From: Thermoplasmata archaeon
Lineage (GTDB): Archaea > Thermoplasmatota > Thermoplasmata > Thermoplasmatales > Thermoplasmataceae
Length of the DNA stretch: 36,236 nucleotides
NCBI GenBank assembly: GCA_021819605.1
Contig: JAKAQT010000002.1
Span: forward strand, 1 to 36,236
Direction of reading: 5' to 3'
In this document: positions 1-8,128 of the stretch, piece by piece
Layout of the letters: the number at the start of each line of letters is the position of its first letter
Position numbering within the stretch: the stretch's first letter is position 1
The notes under the pieces: model-generated
What the model was told of the DNA's origin: nothing
Database searches by the model: none
Seen by the model: only the letters and a program-made list of their open reading frames with translations
Made by a program: the position numbers and the translations under genes

Positions 1-1898
1 AAGCAAGAAGTATATTCGACAAGCTCTATCCCGACAACCAGATCACGGAGGTAGACTACGAGGGGCCAACCATTGTAGTCTACACCAAGAACCTTGATCT
101 GTTCTCACACCGGGATGATCTGGCAAAGCAGATCGCGCAGGAACTCAGAAGGAGGATTGCCATAAGGCCGGACCCGAGCATTTTACTGCCCGAGGAGGAA
201 GCAACGCTGATCATACATGAGATAATTCCTGATGAGGCCGGGTTCAGGGACGTGTATTTTGAATCCGACACTGGAGAGGCAGTCATCGAGGTGGAGGAAC
301 CATCAATTATAACCGCCAGGGATGCTGAATATGTATCCACCATAAAGGAGAAAACAAAGTGGTCTCCCAGGTTCGTCAGGGCTCCACCGATGCATTCCAG
401 AACCGTCAAGGAAATGAGGGAGTTCATGAGGGAAGTCAAGCAGGAACGCAAGGTCTTCCTCCACAATCTCGGGGAAAAGCTGAACATCCCGCCCATGCCA
501 GGGGAAACCTGGATTCGCATAACGGCAGTTGGCGGGCACAGGGAAGTGGGGCGCAGTGCCACCCTTGTTTCAACCAACAACTCACGCATCCTGGTTGATT
601 GCGGCATGATGAATGTCAGTGGTGATGAGGATTCCCCGTGGGCCAGCGCACCATACCTATATATTCCTGAAATGCAGCCGTTCAGTGCCATAGATGCCGT
701 TGTTTTGACCCATGCTCACCTTGACCATTCCGGACTCCTGCCGATTCTTTATAAGTACGGTTATGAGGGGCCCGTCTACATGACACCCCCCACCAGGGAT
801 CTTGCGGCACTGCTCCAGAATGATTACATAAAGGTTGCCCATGCTGAAGGCCATAAGGGGCCATACGAATCAAAGCATATCAGGGAGGCACTTAAAAGAT
901 CAATAGTCCTCCGGTACAACGAAACAACCGACATTACAAGGGATGTGAGGCTGACATTCTACAACGCCGGGCACATTCTTGGATCAGCATCCGTTCACCT
1001 CCACATTGGGGAGGGCCTGTACAACGTGGTACTCAGCGGTGATGTGAAATTCGAGAAGACATGGCTATTCAACCCTGCAAACAACAAATTTCCCAGGGCA
1101 GAGACATTCATGACAGAATCAACATATGCTGGAAGAAATGACTATCACCACCCGCGTGCGGAGGCATCAAACAATCTTGTGGACATAATAAACAGGACTT
1201 TTGAAAGGTCCGGATCAGTGCTCATACCCGTCTTTGCAGTGGGAAGAAGCCAGGAGGTCATGCTGGTTCTGGAGGAGGCCGTCAGAACCGGTAAACTGCG
1301 TGATATGCCTGTCTACCTTGATGGCATGATAATGGAGGCAACGGCCATTCATGCCGCTTATCCAGAATATCTGAACAAGAATCTCAGGGAAGCCATAATG
1401 GTCAAGAGAGAGAACCCGTTCCTGAGCCCTATATTCAGGAGAGTTGAATCAAAGAAACAGCGCGAAGACATATGCGATTCAACTGAGAACCAGATTGTCC
1501 TTGCAACATCAGGAATGATGAACGGCGGACCTGTGATGGAATACTTCAAAAGCTGGGCTCCTTCGCCCAAGAATTCCCTTGTTTTTGTGGGTTACCAGGC
1601 AGATGGGACGCTGGGGCGGCGCATTCAGCGCGGATCTCCAGATGTAACCCTGTCGGAGAACGGCAGGCAGGCGAAATACGAGATCAAGATGGCAGTTGAG
1701 AATGCTGAAGGATTTTCCGGACATTCCGACAAGAGACAGCTGCTTGCATATATCGCCACAATGCAGCCAAAGCCCCACAGGATACTGGTCAACCATGGTG
1801 ATGGCGAAAACGCAGTTGAATTTGCACGGCTCATACGTTCCAGGTTCGGAATTGAGGCAATCTCCCTGAAGAATCTTGAGACACTGAGACTGTATTGA
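1..1898 (+). CDS. fttA: FttA/aCPSF1 transcription termination ribonuclease (5' partial)
   Basis: This is the archaeal cleavage factor that ends transcription by cutting nascent RNA and releasing RNA polymerase. The reading frame is open from base 3, so the start lies outside the window; against a family length near 640 residues, about a dozen are missing. Visible residues 1-150 match the two N-terminal KH RNA-binding domains, including the stretch RRRIAIRPDPS. A metallo-beta-lactamase domain follows with the zinc motif HAHLDH at 711-728, then AGHILGSAS and SGDVKFE. The beta-CASP part shows TESTYAG, ATSGMMNGG and the terminal GFSGHSDKRQ and VNHGD motifs. All metal-binding residues appear intact, so the enzyme should be active. 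It is the last gene of its unit, with 200 bases before the next gene. Family identification is firm; the termination role comes from work on homologues. Confidence 0.95.
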   Translation, partial: ARSIFDKLYPDNQITEVDYEGPTIVVYTKNLDLFSHRDDLAKQIAQELRRRIAIRPDPSILLPEEEATLIIHEIIPDEAGFRDVYFESDTGEAVIEVEEPSIITARDAEYVSTIKEKTKWSPRFVRAPPMHSRTVKEMREFMREVKQERKVFLHNLGEKLNIPPMPGETWIRITAVGGHREVGRSATLVSTNNSRILVDCGMMNVSGDEDSPWASAPYLYIPEMQPFSAIDAVVLTHAHLDHSGLLPILYKYGYEGPVYMTPPTRDLAALLQNDYIKVAHAEGHKGPYESKHIREALKRSIVLRYNETTDITRDVRLTFYNAGHILGSASVHLHIGEGLYNVVLSGDVKFEKTWLFNPANNKFPRAETFMTESTYAGRNDYHHPRAEASNNLVDIINRTFERSGSVLIPVFAVGRSQEVMLVLEEAVRTGKLRDMPVYLDGMIMEATAIHAAYPEYLNKNLREAIMVKRENPFLSPIFRRVESKKQREDICDSTENQIVLATSGMMNGGPVMEYFKSWAPSPKNSLVFVGYQADGTLGRRIQRGSPDVTLSENGRQAKYEIKMAVENAEGFSGHSDKRQLLAYIATMQPKPHRILVNHGDGENAVEFARLIRSRFGIEAISLKNLETLRLY

Positions 1899-1933
1899 AA
1901 CTACACCATTTCCGTGCAGTACCTGGCTGGTTC

Positions 1934-1958
1934 AGCACCTGTACCCTGGCAGGCTGCT
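1934..1958 (+). repeat. Imperfect inverted repeat downstream of fttA
   Basis: AGCACCTG at 1934-1941 pairs with CAGGCTGCT at 1950-1958 with one bulged base and an 8-base loop. It lies 36 bases after the fttA stop in a 200-base gap. It could fold in the 3' end of the fttA transcript, and pyrimidine-rich sequence follows at 2007-2020. Whether it has any role in termination is a guess. Confidence 0.3.
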
Positions 1959-2044
1959 ATTATCCTGACCAGTTTGCCGGGAGCTAAAGGCTACCTGTCC
2001 TGTATTTTCACCCCTTTCAAATTAGATTCACCTGAGAATTGCTC

Positions 2045-2057
2045 ATTTTTAAATTTT
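2045..2057 (+). promoter_or_regulatory. TATA-like box for the cyclodeaminase-family gene
   Basis: A T5-A3-T4 run centred near 2051 sits about 50 bases before the start codon at 2101. It predicts transcription starting near 2077 and a leader of about 24 bases. It is the only strongly A/T-rich block in the gap. Confidence 0.4.
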
Positions 2058-2100
2058 GTAAACTGATGACTTTAATAATGTTGGGTAGCTGTGTACAACT

Positions 2101-3003
2101 ATGATTTCAACAGCAGACGATAGTGACGTGGCCGAATTTGGAATAGAGAGAAGCATTTCCGTCCTGGAACAGTGTTTCATTGAGCGTTGCCACGGGACAC
2201 TGGAAAGCCCGCCCAGACTGCATGTAGAGTTGACAGAAGGACAGATTGTATTCACTGCTGGAGGCAGCATTATGCAGCATGTTGCAGGCTTCAGGGTCTA
2301 CACAACATTTCCTGAAGACCGGCAGATGACTGTTGTATATGATTCTGCTTCAGGGCATCTTGATGGAATTGTTGAAGGATCTCTTCTGGGCGCCTACAGA
2401 ACAGCCTCAATTGGGGCACTATCCATAAAATACATGTCAAAAAGAAATGCTGAATCCCTCGGAGTAATTGGATCAGGTGTACAGGCTTTTCACCAAGTCC
2501 TGGCTGCTCTCAAGGTGAGAAATTTCTCAGCCATATATTCTCATTCGAGAAATCCCGTTCATCTGCATTCCTTCGCGGATCGGCTAAGAAATTACACCCA
2601 TATGCCAGTATATGAGCTGAAAGGTGCAGAAGAAGTGGCTGCAATATCTGATGTGATAATCACCGCCACAAGGAGCGATTCTCCCCTATTCGATCCTGAG
2701 AATATCAGGAGAGGCACCCACATGGTTGCAGTTGGACGAAAGTCCGTAGGAAGCAGCGAAATAGATCCTTCCATGGCAAAACTCTGTACAGTGATGGCCA
2801 CAGACTCTCCTTTACAGCTTGAGAACTACGATCCGCCACACATAATGGCTGGAAAAAAGATCATGGACCTCAGTGAAATAATATGCGGGAAATTCACGGG
2901 AAGGAATTCTCCTTATGACATAACACTGTTCCTTTCTGTGGGCCTATCCGGCACAGAAGTGATGCTGGCAAAGTCAATCCTGGACAGAAAAATTAAGTTA
3001 TGA
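2101..3003 (+). CDS. Ornithine cyclodeaminase/alanine dehydrogenase family protein
   Basis: This is a 300-residue member of the ornithine cyclodeaminase / mu-crystallin / archaeal alanine dehydrogenase family, which binds NAD(P) and acts on amino or imino acids. The N-terminal half builds the substrate and dimer region. The nucleotide fold starts at VIGSGVQA (residues 122-129, the GxGxxA motif). The conserved YRTA stretch supplies Arg100, expected to hold the substrate carboxylate, and MATDSPLQ near residue 233 matches the conserved aspartate region. Where many relatives have a lysine after an AG-(V/F) pair, this protein has AGFR with Arg65, so the exact reaction is uncertain: alanine dehydrogenase, cyclodeaminase or imino-acid reductase are all possible. 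It stands alone, convergent with the transaldolase gene 8 bases away, and gives no operon clue to its substrate. Confidence 0.85.
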   Translation: MISTADDSDVAEFGIERSISVLEQCFIERCHGTLESPPRLHVELTEGQIVFTAGGSIMQHVAGFRVYTTFPEDRQMTVVYDSASGHLDGIVEGSLLGAYRTASIGALSIKYMSKRNAESLGVIGSGVQAFHQVLAALKVRNFSAIYSHSRNPVHLHSFADRLRNYTHMPVYELKGAEEVAAISDVIITATRSDSPLFDPENIRRGTHMVAVGRKSVGSSEIDPSMAKLCTVMATDSPLQLENYDPPHIMAGKKIMDLSEIICGKFTGRNSPYDITLFLSVGLSGTEVMLAKSILDRKIKL

Positions 3004-3011
3004 TGGTGATC

Positions 3012-3683
3012 CTAGAGCGGGAAACTTCCATCCGGGGATACCTTCTTCCAGTCGTCCAGAAACCTTGCAAGCCCCTCGTCTGTCTTTGGATGGGACGGCA
3101 GTTTTTTCAGGACATCAAAGGGAAGGGTTATCACATCAGCCCCTATGATTGCTGATCTGAGGAAATGTATTGGGTTTCTGACTGAGGCCACAAGAATCTT
3201 TGTGGAGATGCCATAGTTAACAAATATTGTCTTGATCTCGTCAATGACCTGCATTCCATCCTCGCCTATGTCGTCAAGCCTCCCAACAAAAGGTGACACA
3301 TATTCTGCACCGCTCTTTGCGGCCAGCAGAGCCTGGATTGGGTTGAATATGAGCGTGCAGTTCACCGGAATCCTCTTTTCCTTCAGGCTCTTTATTGCCT
3401 TCAGGCCGTCGAGAGTCATTGGAATCTTTATGACGGCATTTGCACCCAGTTGGGAGATCTTCAGTGCCTGTTTCATCATGTTATCGTAATCTGTTGCCAC
3501 GACCTCCACGCTCACCGGGCCAGGCGTTATATTGAGTATTTCCTTGATTATATCCTGGAAGCTCTTTCCCTTGCCAGCTTCTCTTGCAGCCAGGCTGGGA
3601 TTTGTGGTTACCCCGTCAACCAGCCCAAGATCTACGCCCTGTTTAATCTCTTCAACATTTGAAGTATCAAGAAAGATTTTCAT
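3012..3683 (-). CDS. tal: Transaldolase (small, TalC/FSA-like type)
   Basis: This 223-residue enzyme transfers a dihydroxyacetone unit between sugar phosphates in the non-oxidative pentose phosphate pathway. The start FLDTSNVEEI and the TTNPSLAA motif are typical of the small TIM-barrel transaldolases. The Schiff-base lysine is Lys86 in AVIKIPMT, the position I recall for the Thermoplasma acidophilum enzyme. Further family motifs are NCTLIFN and SPFVGRLDD. I chose the ATG at 3683 because a GGAGG site lies at 3693-3697, 9 bases upstream; an 11-codon longer frame exists but has no support. The gene overlaps the end of the transketolase C-subunit gene by 17 bases and is the last of a three-gene operon. 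Small fructose-6-phosphate aldolases are close relatives, but the context favours transaldolase. Confidence 0.93.
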   Translation of the reverse strand: MKIFLDTSNVEEIKQGVDLGLVDGVTTNPSLAAREAGKGKSFQDIIKEILNITPGPVSVEVVATDYDNMMKQALKISQLGANAVIKIPMTLDGLKAIKSLKEKRIPVNCTLIFNPIQALLAAKSGAEYVSPFVGRLDDIGEDGMQVIDEIKTIFVNYGISTKILVASVRNPIHFLRSAIIGADVITLPFDVLKKLPSHPKTDEGLARFLDDWKKVSPDGSFPL

Positions 3684-4623
3684 ATCTAGGTTCCTCCCTG
3701 AAGCAAGCTTCAGCAAACTTTACCATATCATTAACTCCCATATGAAAATAATCAAAAAGTTCCCATGATTTTCCAGACTTTCCGAATGTATCCCTCATTC
3801 CCATCCTCCATACCGGTACAGGATACTCTTCCGAGGCAATCTCGGCAACCCTGCTTCCCAGGCCGTTGTATATGGAGTGTTCCTCAACGGTTACAATCTT
3901 GCCTGTATCCCGTGCAGCATCAATTACTGCCTTCCTGTCAATTGGCTTGATTGATGACATGTTGACAACCCTTGCATCTATACCTTTGGATTTCAGCGCA
4001 TCGGCTGCCTGAAGGGCGAATGAGACCATTATGCCTATTCCCATTATGGTGATGTCGTCCCCGTCCTTCATAACGGTTGCCTTCCCTGGCCTGAACTCAT
4101 AGGACGGATCATTCAGCACCGGGAACTTCTCCCTTGTCAACCGGACATAGTATGGTCCCCTTCCCTGATTTGCAAGATAATCAATAACGCTCCTGGTTTC
4201 CACAGAATCAACCGGAACAGTCACCTTCATGTTTGGAAGGCCGCTCATTATGCCCAGGTCCTCCACTATCTGATGCGTTGCCCCGTCTTCACCCACTGTT
4301 ATTCCTGCATGGGTCACAACGAAGTTAACGTCAAGATTGTTGTAGCAGACAGACTGTCTCAGCTGTTCGTAAGTTCTAGTAAGAAAAACTGCAAATGTGG
4401 ATGCAAAGACTTTTTTCCCTGAAAGTGCAAGGCCGGCTGCAGTCTCCACCATAGATTGCTCTGCTATGCCCATGTTGAAGAACCTGTCAGGGAACTCCTT
4501 GCCGAATATGGCTGTTTTTGTTGAAGTGGAAAGATCAGCATCAAGAACCACTAAGTTGCTGTGTGTGCGACCCAGATTTCTGAGCTCTTCGCCATAAGTT
4601 TCCCGAAGGCTTTCGGTTTTCAT
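3667..4623 (-). CDS. Transketolase, C-terminal subunit
   Basis: This 318-residue protein is the C-terminal half of a split transketolase: the pyrimidine-binding domain followed by the C-terminal domain. It works with the product of the upstream gene to move two-carbon units between sugar phosphates with thiamine diphosphate. GIAEQSM around residues 52-58 carries the conserved catalytic glutamate (Glu55) that activates the cofactor, and FASTFAVFL and VVTHAGITVGEDGATHQ are family hallmarks. The start at 4623 is set by a GGAGG site at 4632-4636 inside the end of the upstream gene; the frame extends 22 codons further back, but that stretch lies inside the upstream gene and looks spurious. Only one base separates it from the upstream stop, so the two halves are probably translated in step. 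Split transketolases are common in archaea. Confidence 0.95.
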   Translation of the reverse strand: MKTESLRETYGEELRNLGRTHSNLVVLDADLSTSTKTAIFGKEFPDRFFNMGIAEQSMVETAAGLALSGKKVFASTFAVFLTRTYEQLRQSVCYNNLDVNFVVTHAGITVGEDGATHQIVEDLGIMSGLPNMKVTVPVDSVETRSVIDYLANQGRGPYYVRLTREKFPVLNDPSYEFRPGKATVMKDGDDITIMGIGIMVSFALQAADALKSKGIDARVVNMSSIKPIDRKAVIDAARDTGKIVTVEEHSIYNGLGSRVAEIASEEYPVPVWRMGMRDTFGKSGKSWELFDYFHMGVNDMVKFAEACFREEPRYENLS

Positions 4624-4624
4624 T

Positions 4625-5449
4625 TCACTCTCCTCCAATCTCTTCCAGCGCCTGCCTGTATTCCTCATCATTTGCAGGAGGAGAGCCATGGTATTTTGGG
4701 TTGTTTTCCATATAGCTTACTCCCTTGCCCTTTACTGTATGGGCAAGAATTAACACGGGCCTGTCTGTAGCTTTCTTAGCCTTTTCAACCGCAGATATGA
4801 TCTGGTTGAAATCATGGCCGTCTATATCCAGAACTTCCCACCCGAAGCTTTCAACCATCCTGCCGATGTCGCCAAGTGGCATTATGTCGCTGGTATATCC
4901 GTCAAGTTGCACACCATTCCGGTCCAGAATGGCAATAAGATTGTTGAGGCGGTATTTTGAGCCGGCCATGAATGATTCCCACACGCTGCCCTCCTCTATC
5001 TCTCCATCCCCAAGGATAACATACGTACGGTAGTCCCTGTGATCAAGTTTTGCGGCAAGTGCAATACCTACGCCGATTCCCAGACCCTGACCAAGGGAGC
5101 CTGTAGAAGCCTCCACTCCGGGTACGCCCCTGTGGACATGCCCTTCGAGCTTTGAGTTCAGCTTCCTGAAACCACCCAGAAGAGATTCAGGAAAGTAACC
5201 TCTCAGGGCTAGAGTTGCATAGAGGCCGGGTGATGCGTGCCCCTTGCTCATGATAAGTCTATCCCTGTTGGGGTCATCCGGCTCAAGCGGATCAATGTTC
5301 ATCTCCTTGAAATAGAGTACAGCAAGAATATCTGCAATGCTCAGAGATCCGCCTGGATGCCCGCTTTTTGCCTCATAAACCATTTCTATGATTTTTCGTC
5401 TAATGTTTCTGGCAATGTTTTTCAGGTCCATCACATTATATTGTTCCAT
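4625..5449 (-). CDS. Transketolase, N-terminal (thiamine diphosphate-binding) subunit
   Basis: This 274-residue protein is the diphosphate-binding half of transketolase. Conserved histidines are visible in KSGHPGGS (His31) and MSKGHASPGLY (His71). The cofactor motif begins at LGDGEIEEGSVWE (GDG at 147-149) and continues to the ILDRNGVQLDG region that binds magnesium and diphosphate. It is the first gene of the operon with the C subunit and transaldolase, giving a complete non-oxidative pentose phosphate set apart from the isomerases. The start at 5449 is an ATG with a GGTGG-like site 8 bases upstream; a second ATG at codon 7 is possible. A TATA-like box near 5534 would give a leader of roughly 60 bases, so this is probably not a leaderless mRNA. 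Confidence 0.95.
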   Translation of the reverse strand: MEQYNVMDLKNIARNIRRKIIEMVYEAKSGHPGGSLSIADILAVLYFKEMNIDPLEPDDPNRDRLIMSKGHASPGLYATLALRGYFPESLLGGFRKLNSKLEGHVHRGVPGVEASTGSLGQGLGIGVGIALAAKLDHRDYRTYVILGDGEIEEGSVWESFMAGSKYRLNNLIAILDRNGVQLDGYTSDIMPLGDIGRMVESFGWEVLDIDGHDFNQIISAVEKAKKATDRPVLILAHTVKGKGVSYMENNPKYHGSPPANDEEYRQALEEIGGE

Positions 5450-5528
5450 GAATTTTCCACCGCAATCCCGGTCCCGGTTGTGTCATACAGCCATCGGCCG
5501 GCAAGTAACCATGCCGTATTTTCACCAG

Positions 5529-5540
5529 TATTAAAAATGT
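5529..5540 (-). promoter_or_regulatory. TATA-like box for the transketolase-transaldolase operon
   Basis: On the minus strand the sequence reads ACATTTTTAATACT, centred near 5534. It is the only strong A/T block between the ftsZ stop and the transketolase start, and predicts transcription from about 5508. Confidence 0.45.
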
Positions 5541-5590
5541 TCTTTAATCCATGCTGCAACAAGTATGCTCATCCGGATTTCCACAGGCAG

Positions 5591-5602
5591 TACAGGCCTG
5601 TA
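5591..5602. repeat. 12-base perfect palindrome after ftsZ
   Basis: TACAGGCCTGTA is its own reverse complement and lies 14 bases beyond the ftsZ stop codon. Next to it GGCAG allows an alternative 6-bp hairpin in the ftsZ transcript (ACAGGC with GCCTGT). It may mark the 3' end of the ftsZ mRNA or be a protein-binding site. Confidence 0.35.
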
Positions 5603-5616
5603 GCATATCCATCGGC

Positions 5617-6690
5617 TTATGATACCATGTCTATGTCGCTTCTGGAGTCCTTCTTCTCCGTGCCCTGTATCTCCGCGGCGCTGACTCCTGTTGCGACGAT
5701 TAGAACTTCCACCCTGTTGTCATAGGCCTGATCAACAGTTGCACCCCAGATGATTCTGGTGCTCCGGCTCACCTTCTTCCTGATGAATTCTGCAGCATTG
5801 CTGGCCTCCTCAAGTTGCATGTCCCGGCCTCCGGTCACGTTTATGATCACGCCACTTGCGCTGGAAAGATCAAACTGGAGAAAAGGTGAATTCATTGCCT
5901 TCTGAACTGCGTCATCTACCCTTGGCCCGGGTTCGCCTTCTGACATGCCCATACCAATCATGGCAAGGCCCGAATCTTTCATGACCGTCCGGAGATCATT
6001 GAAATCCAGATTTATGAGGCCGGGCTTCGTTACAAGGTCTGATATTCCTGAAATGGCTCTTACTATTATTTCATCGGCAACCCTGAATGCCTTTTCAAGA
6101 GGAAGATCCGGGACGAGCTCCTTCAGCTTGTCGTTGGGTATAATTATTACAGTATCCGAGGATTTGAGGAGCTTCCCCAGTCCCCACATTGCGTTTTCCA
6201 TCCTGATCTTGCCCTCCGACGTGAATGGCAGGGTGACCACTGATATTGTGAGTGCACCGCTGTCCTTTGCCCTGCCTGCTATGTAGTGTGCAGACCCCGT
6301 GCCTGTTCCTCCGCCCAGGCCTGCCGTAACAAATGCTATGTCGGTTCCGGTGACATATTTCATGATGTCCTGGTCAGATTCCCTTGCCGCCTGTTCACCT
6401 ATGCGCGGATCAGCCCCGGATCCCAGGCCCCTGGTCAGGTTCTTTCCCATGAGTATCTTGTGATTTGCCCTGGTCTTCAGCAGATGTGGCGCGTCCGTGT
6501 TGCATGCTATGAGTGTGGCACCTTTAATGCCTTCCCTCATCAGCCTGTTAATTGTATTGGAGCCGCCACCTCCAGCTCCGAATATCTTGATTTTTACCCT
6601 CAGTTTTTCAAGGTACTCCTGAAGTTCAGCATCTGATGTCGTAAAATCTTCATCGTTGTCTTCCAAACCAAAACCACCTGAAGGCATCAT
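5617..6690 (-). CDS. ftsZ: Cell division GTPase FtsZ
   Basis: FtsZ is the tubulin-like GTPase that polymerises into the division ring. This 357-residue copy has a short acidic N-terminal tail (residues 1-30), then the GTP-binding GAGGGGSNT (38-46), the tubulin signature GGGTGTG (126-132) and the catalytic T7 loop NLDFNDL (227-233), which completes the active site of the next subunit. The C-terminal domain ends near residue 340, and a short charged tail ending in DSRSDIDMVS lacks a conspicuous bacterial-type FtsA-binding peptide. Length and motifs fit archaeal FtsZ; I cannot assign it to FtsZ1 or FtsZ2. The first of two adjacent ATGs was taken as the start. A TATA-like box centred near 6720 would place transcription start within a few bases of it. 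It appears to be a single-gene unit. Confidence 0.97.
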   Translation of the reverse strand: MMPSGGFGLEDNDEDFTTSDAELQEYLEKLRVKIKIFGAGGGGSNTINRLMREGIKGATLIACNTDAPHLLKTRANHKILMGKNLTRGLGSGADPRIGEQAARESDQDIMKYVTGTDIAFVTAGLGGGTGTGSAHYIAGRAKDSGALTISVVTLPFTSEGKIRMENAMWGLGKLLKSSDTVIIIPNDKLKELVPDLPLEKAFRVADEIIVRAISGISDLVTKPGLINLDFNDLRTVMKDSGLAMIGMGMSEGEPGPRVDDAVQKAMNSPFLQFDLSSASGVIINVTGGRDMQLEEASNAAEFIRKKVSRSTRIIWGATVDQAYDNRVEVLIVATGVSAAEIQGTEKKDSRSDIDMVS

Positions 6691-6713
6691 TTATGCCAAA
6701 TAAATACTATTAA

Positions 6714-6724
6714 TCCTATTAAGA
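6714..6724 (-). promoter_or_regulatory. TATA-like box for ftsZ
   Basis: Minus-strand TCTTAATAGG is centred about 29 bases before the ftsZ start codon, consistent with a nearly leaderless transcript. Confidence 0.45.
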
Positions 6725-6805
6725 TTTGCAAACCCTTCCTGATTGGAAATGAAGATTTTGGAAGATATACTTGCCCTGTTCAGCCGAACCATTCAGGCAT
6801 CGGGA

Positions 6806-8035
6806 TTATCTGGTGAGCCAGTGATTTCCGCCCTTCCAGAAAGTGAATATGCCGTAAATGTTTGTTACAAACAGCACCAGGAGCCCCAGTGCGCCGAATG
6901 CAATGGTTTTGAGCTTTTCCCCTTTCATGCGGGTTATTACTGCACCCAGAAATATCATTGAACCTGAAATGTTCGCAAAAATGATTGTGAGCTTGGTGTA
7001 GATGAGATATCCGACATCTGACGGCCTTATGAGCAGTATGTCATCAACTATATTCATGAAATGAAGTGCACCCGGATTGGCCTGGAAGAAGGCAAAGAAC
7101 CTGAAAATACCAAATCCCAGAACAATCACTGGGAGCAGATATGTGTATATGAGTTCAAATGTGTAGAATTTTCCGGCCCTTGTGGCGGTTCCATCCATGA
7201 GTTCGCGACCAAAACGTATCCAGCCTGATCTGGCCCATCTTACATTCTGCTTAAGGAACTTTCTGGCATCTTTCTGCGGATAGCTCTCCACTCTCGTGCT
7301 GTAATCCTTGACGGCCCGATATCCTTTATTGATTATGTATCCGGTGATCAGCCAGTCCTCTCCAAGTACGCTTGGTCTGCCAAATAACTTGAATTCCAGA
7401 AACTCATCGGATTTAATGAAAGGCCTGACAAGCTCCGTTCTTAGCATCACACACGCACCATCCAGATTCATCACATTACCATGGGCAGACATGGCTCTGA
7501 ACACCACTTCCCTGGACCTTTCTATGAACTCGGATGCATACGCCACTGCAGATCCGGTCTTCTTTATGCCTATATTGGCGCCAACACCCCCAACTGTGCT
7601 GTCGAAATAGCTCTGCATGCTGGCCACGGCATTGGGTGGAAGAATTGTGTCGCTGTCCACCAGAAGGACAAATTCTGTATCAACGAAATCAAATGCCCTG
7701 GAAATTGCCTTCTTCTGGCCTCCCCTGGTTTCTTGAAGAACGAATTTTCCCCCGGCCCTTTCCACAATTGAGTGGTAAGGTTCATCACTCGAGTCTCCGA
7801 CCACAACGAACTTGCATCCCTGCATTGCCACTGAGGCTATTGATTCCCTGAAAACATCCACATCCTCATTGTATACAGGCATTGCTATGGTAACCTTGCT
7901 TAGATCCACATTCTCAGGATGGGTTACGCCAGAATACTTCATTGAACTGTACGAGTTCAAAACGTAATATATGACTGAAATGCCCGTAAGGGCAGAAATT
8001 ACAATGAGGATAAGATTGTATAACACAACAATCAA
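6806..8035 (-). CDS. Membrane processive glycosyltransferase, family 2
   Basis: This 409-residue membrane protein resembles hyaluronan, chitin and cellulose synthases of family GT2. One membrane segment (residues 4-26) is followed by a cytosolic catalytic domain starting at VTIAMPVYNED. The nucleotide-sugar and metal site is DSD at 127-129, the acceptor-base region is GEDW (226-227), and QNVRW at 263-267 is the Q-x-x-R-W motif of processive enzymes. Three to four membrane helices follow from residue 290 to 405. It would add sugars from a nucleotide donor to a lipid or growing polysaccharide; the product is unknown. The start is a TTG at 8035, chosen because a TATA-like box lies about 23 bases upstream and no ATG or GTG fits the start of the first membrane helix. 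It is divergent from a sugar-nucleotide epimerase gene, suggesting a shared job in surface glycans. Confidence 0.88.
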   Translation of the reverse strand: MIVVLYNLILIVISALTGISVIYYVLNSYSSMKYSGVTHPENVDLSKVTIAMPVYNEDVDVFRESIASVAMQGCKFVVVGDSSDEPYHSIVERAGGKFVLQETRGGQKKAISRAFDFVDTEFVLLVDSDTILPPNAVASMQSYFDSTVGGVGANIGIKKTGSAVAYASEFIERSREVVFRAMSAHGNVMNLDGACVMLRTELVRPFIKSDEFLEFKLFGRPSVLGEDWLITGYIINKGYRAVKDYSTRVESYPQKDARKFLKQNVRWARSGWIRFGRELMDGTATRAGKFYTFELIYTYLLPVIVLGFGIFRFFAFFQANPGALHFMNIVDDILLIRPSDVGYLIYTKLTIIFANISGSMIFLGAVITRMKGEKLKTIAFGALGLLVLFVTNIYGIFTFWKGGNHWLTR

Positions 8036-8053
8036 TTGATGCGGAATATTAAA

Positions 8054-8062
8054 CCTTATAGG
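8054..8062 (-). promoter_or_regulatory. TATA-like box for the glycosyltransferase gene
   Basis: Minus-strand CCTATAAGG is centred about 23 bases before the TTG start codon and supports a leaderless mRNA. Confidence 0.45.
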
Positions 8063-8095
8063 TACAGTCCTGCGTTATTCACGAAGAAAGGACAC

Positions 8096-8104
8096 AAAAA
8101 AATA
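8096..8104 (+). promoter_or_regulatory. Possible TATA-like box for the epimerase gene
   Basis: The A-rich block AAAAAAATA lies 25-30 bases before the two candidate ATGs at 8123 and 8129. It is weaker than the box for the opposite gene. Confidence 0.3.
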
Positions 8105-8128
8105 ACAGCAACATTGATATTTATGGCC

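Noticed and set aside
80..691. Minus-strand frame of about 200 codons opposite fttA
   Set aside because: fttA motifs are continuous across this stretch; the antisense product is Ser/Met-rich and resembles nothing.
2062..2070. CTGATGA as a C box of a C/D guide RNA
   Set aside because: The first base is not a purine and no D box or second motif pair lies at the right distance.
5237..5725. Plus-strand frame spanning the transketolase start, the gap and the ftsZ end
   Set aside because: It is antisense to two certain genes and has no family resemblance or promoter.
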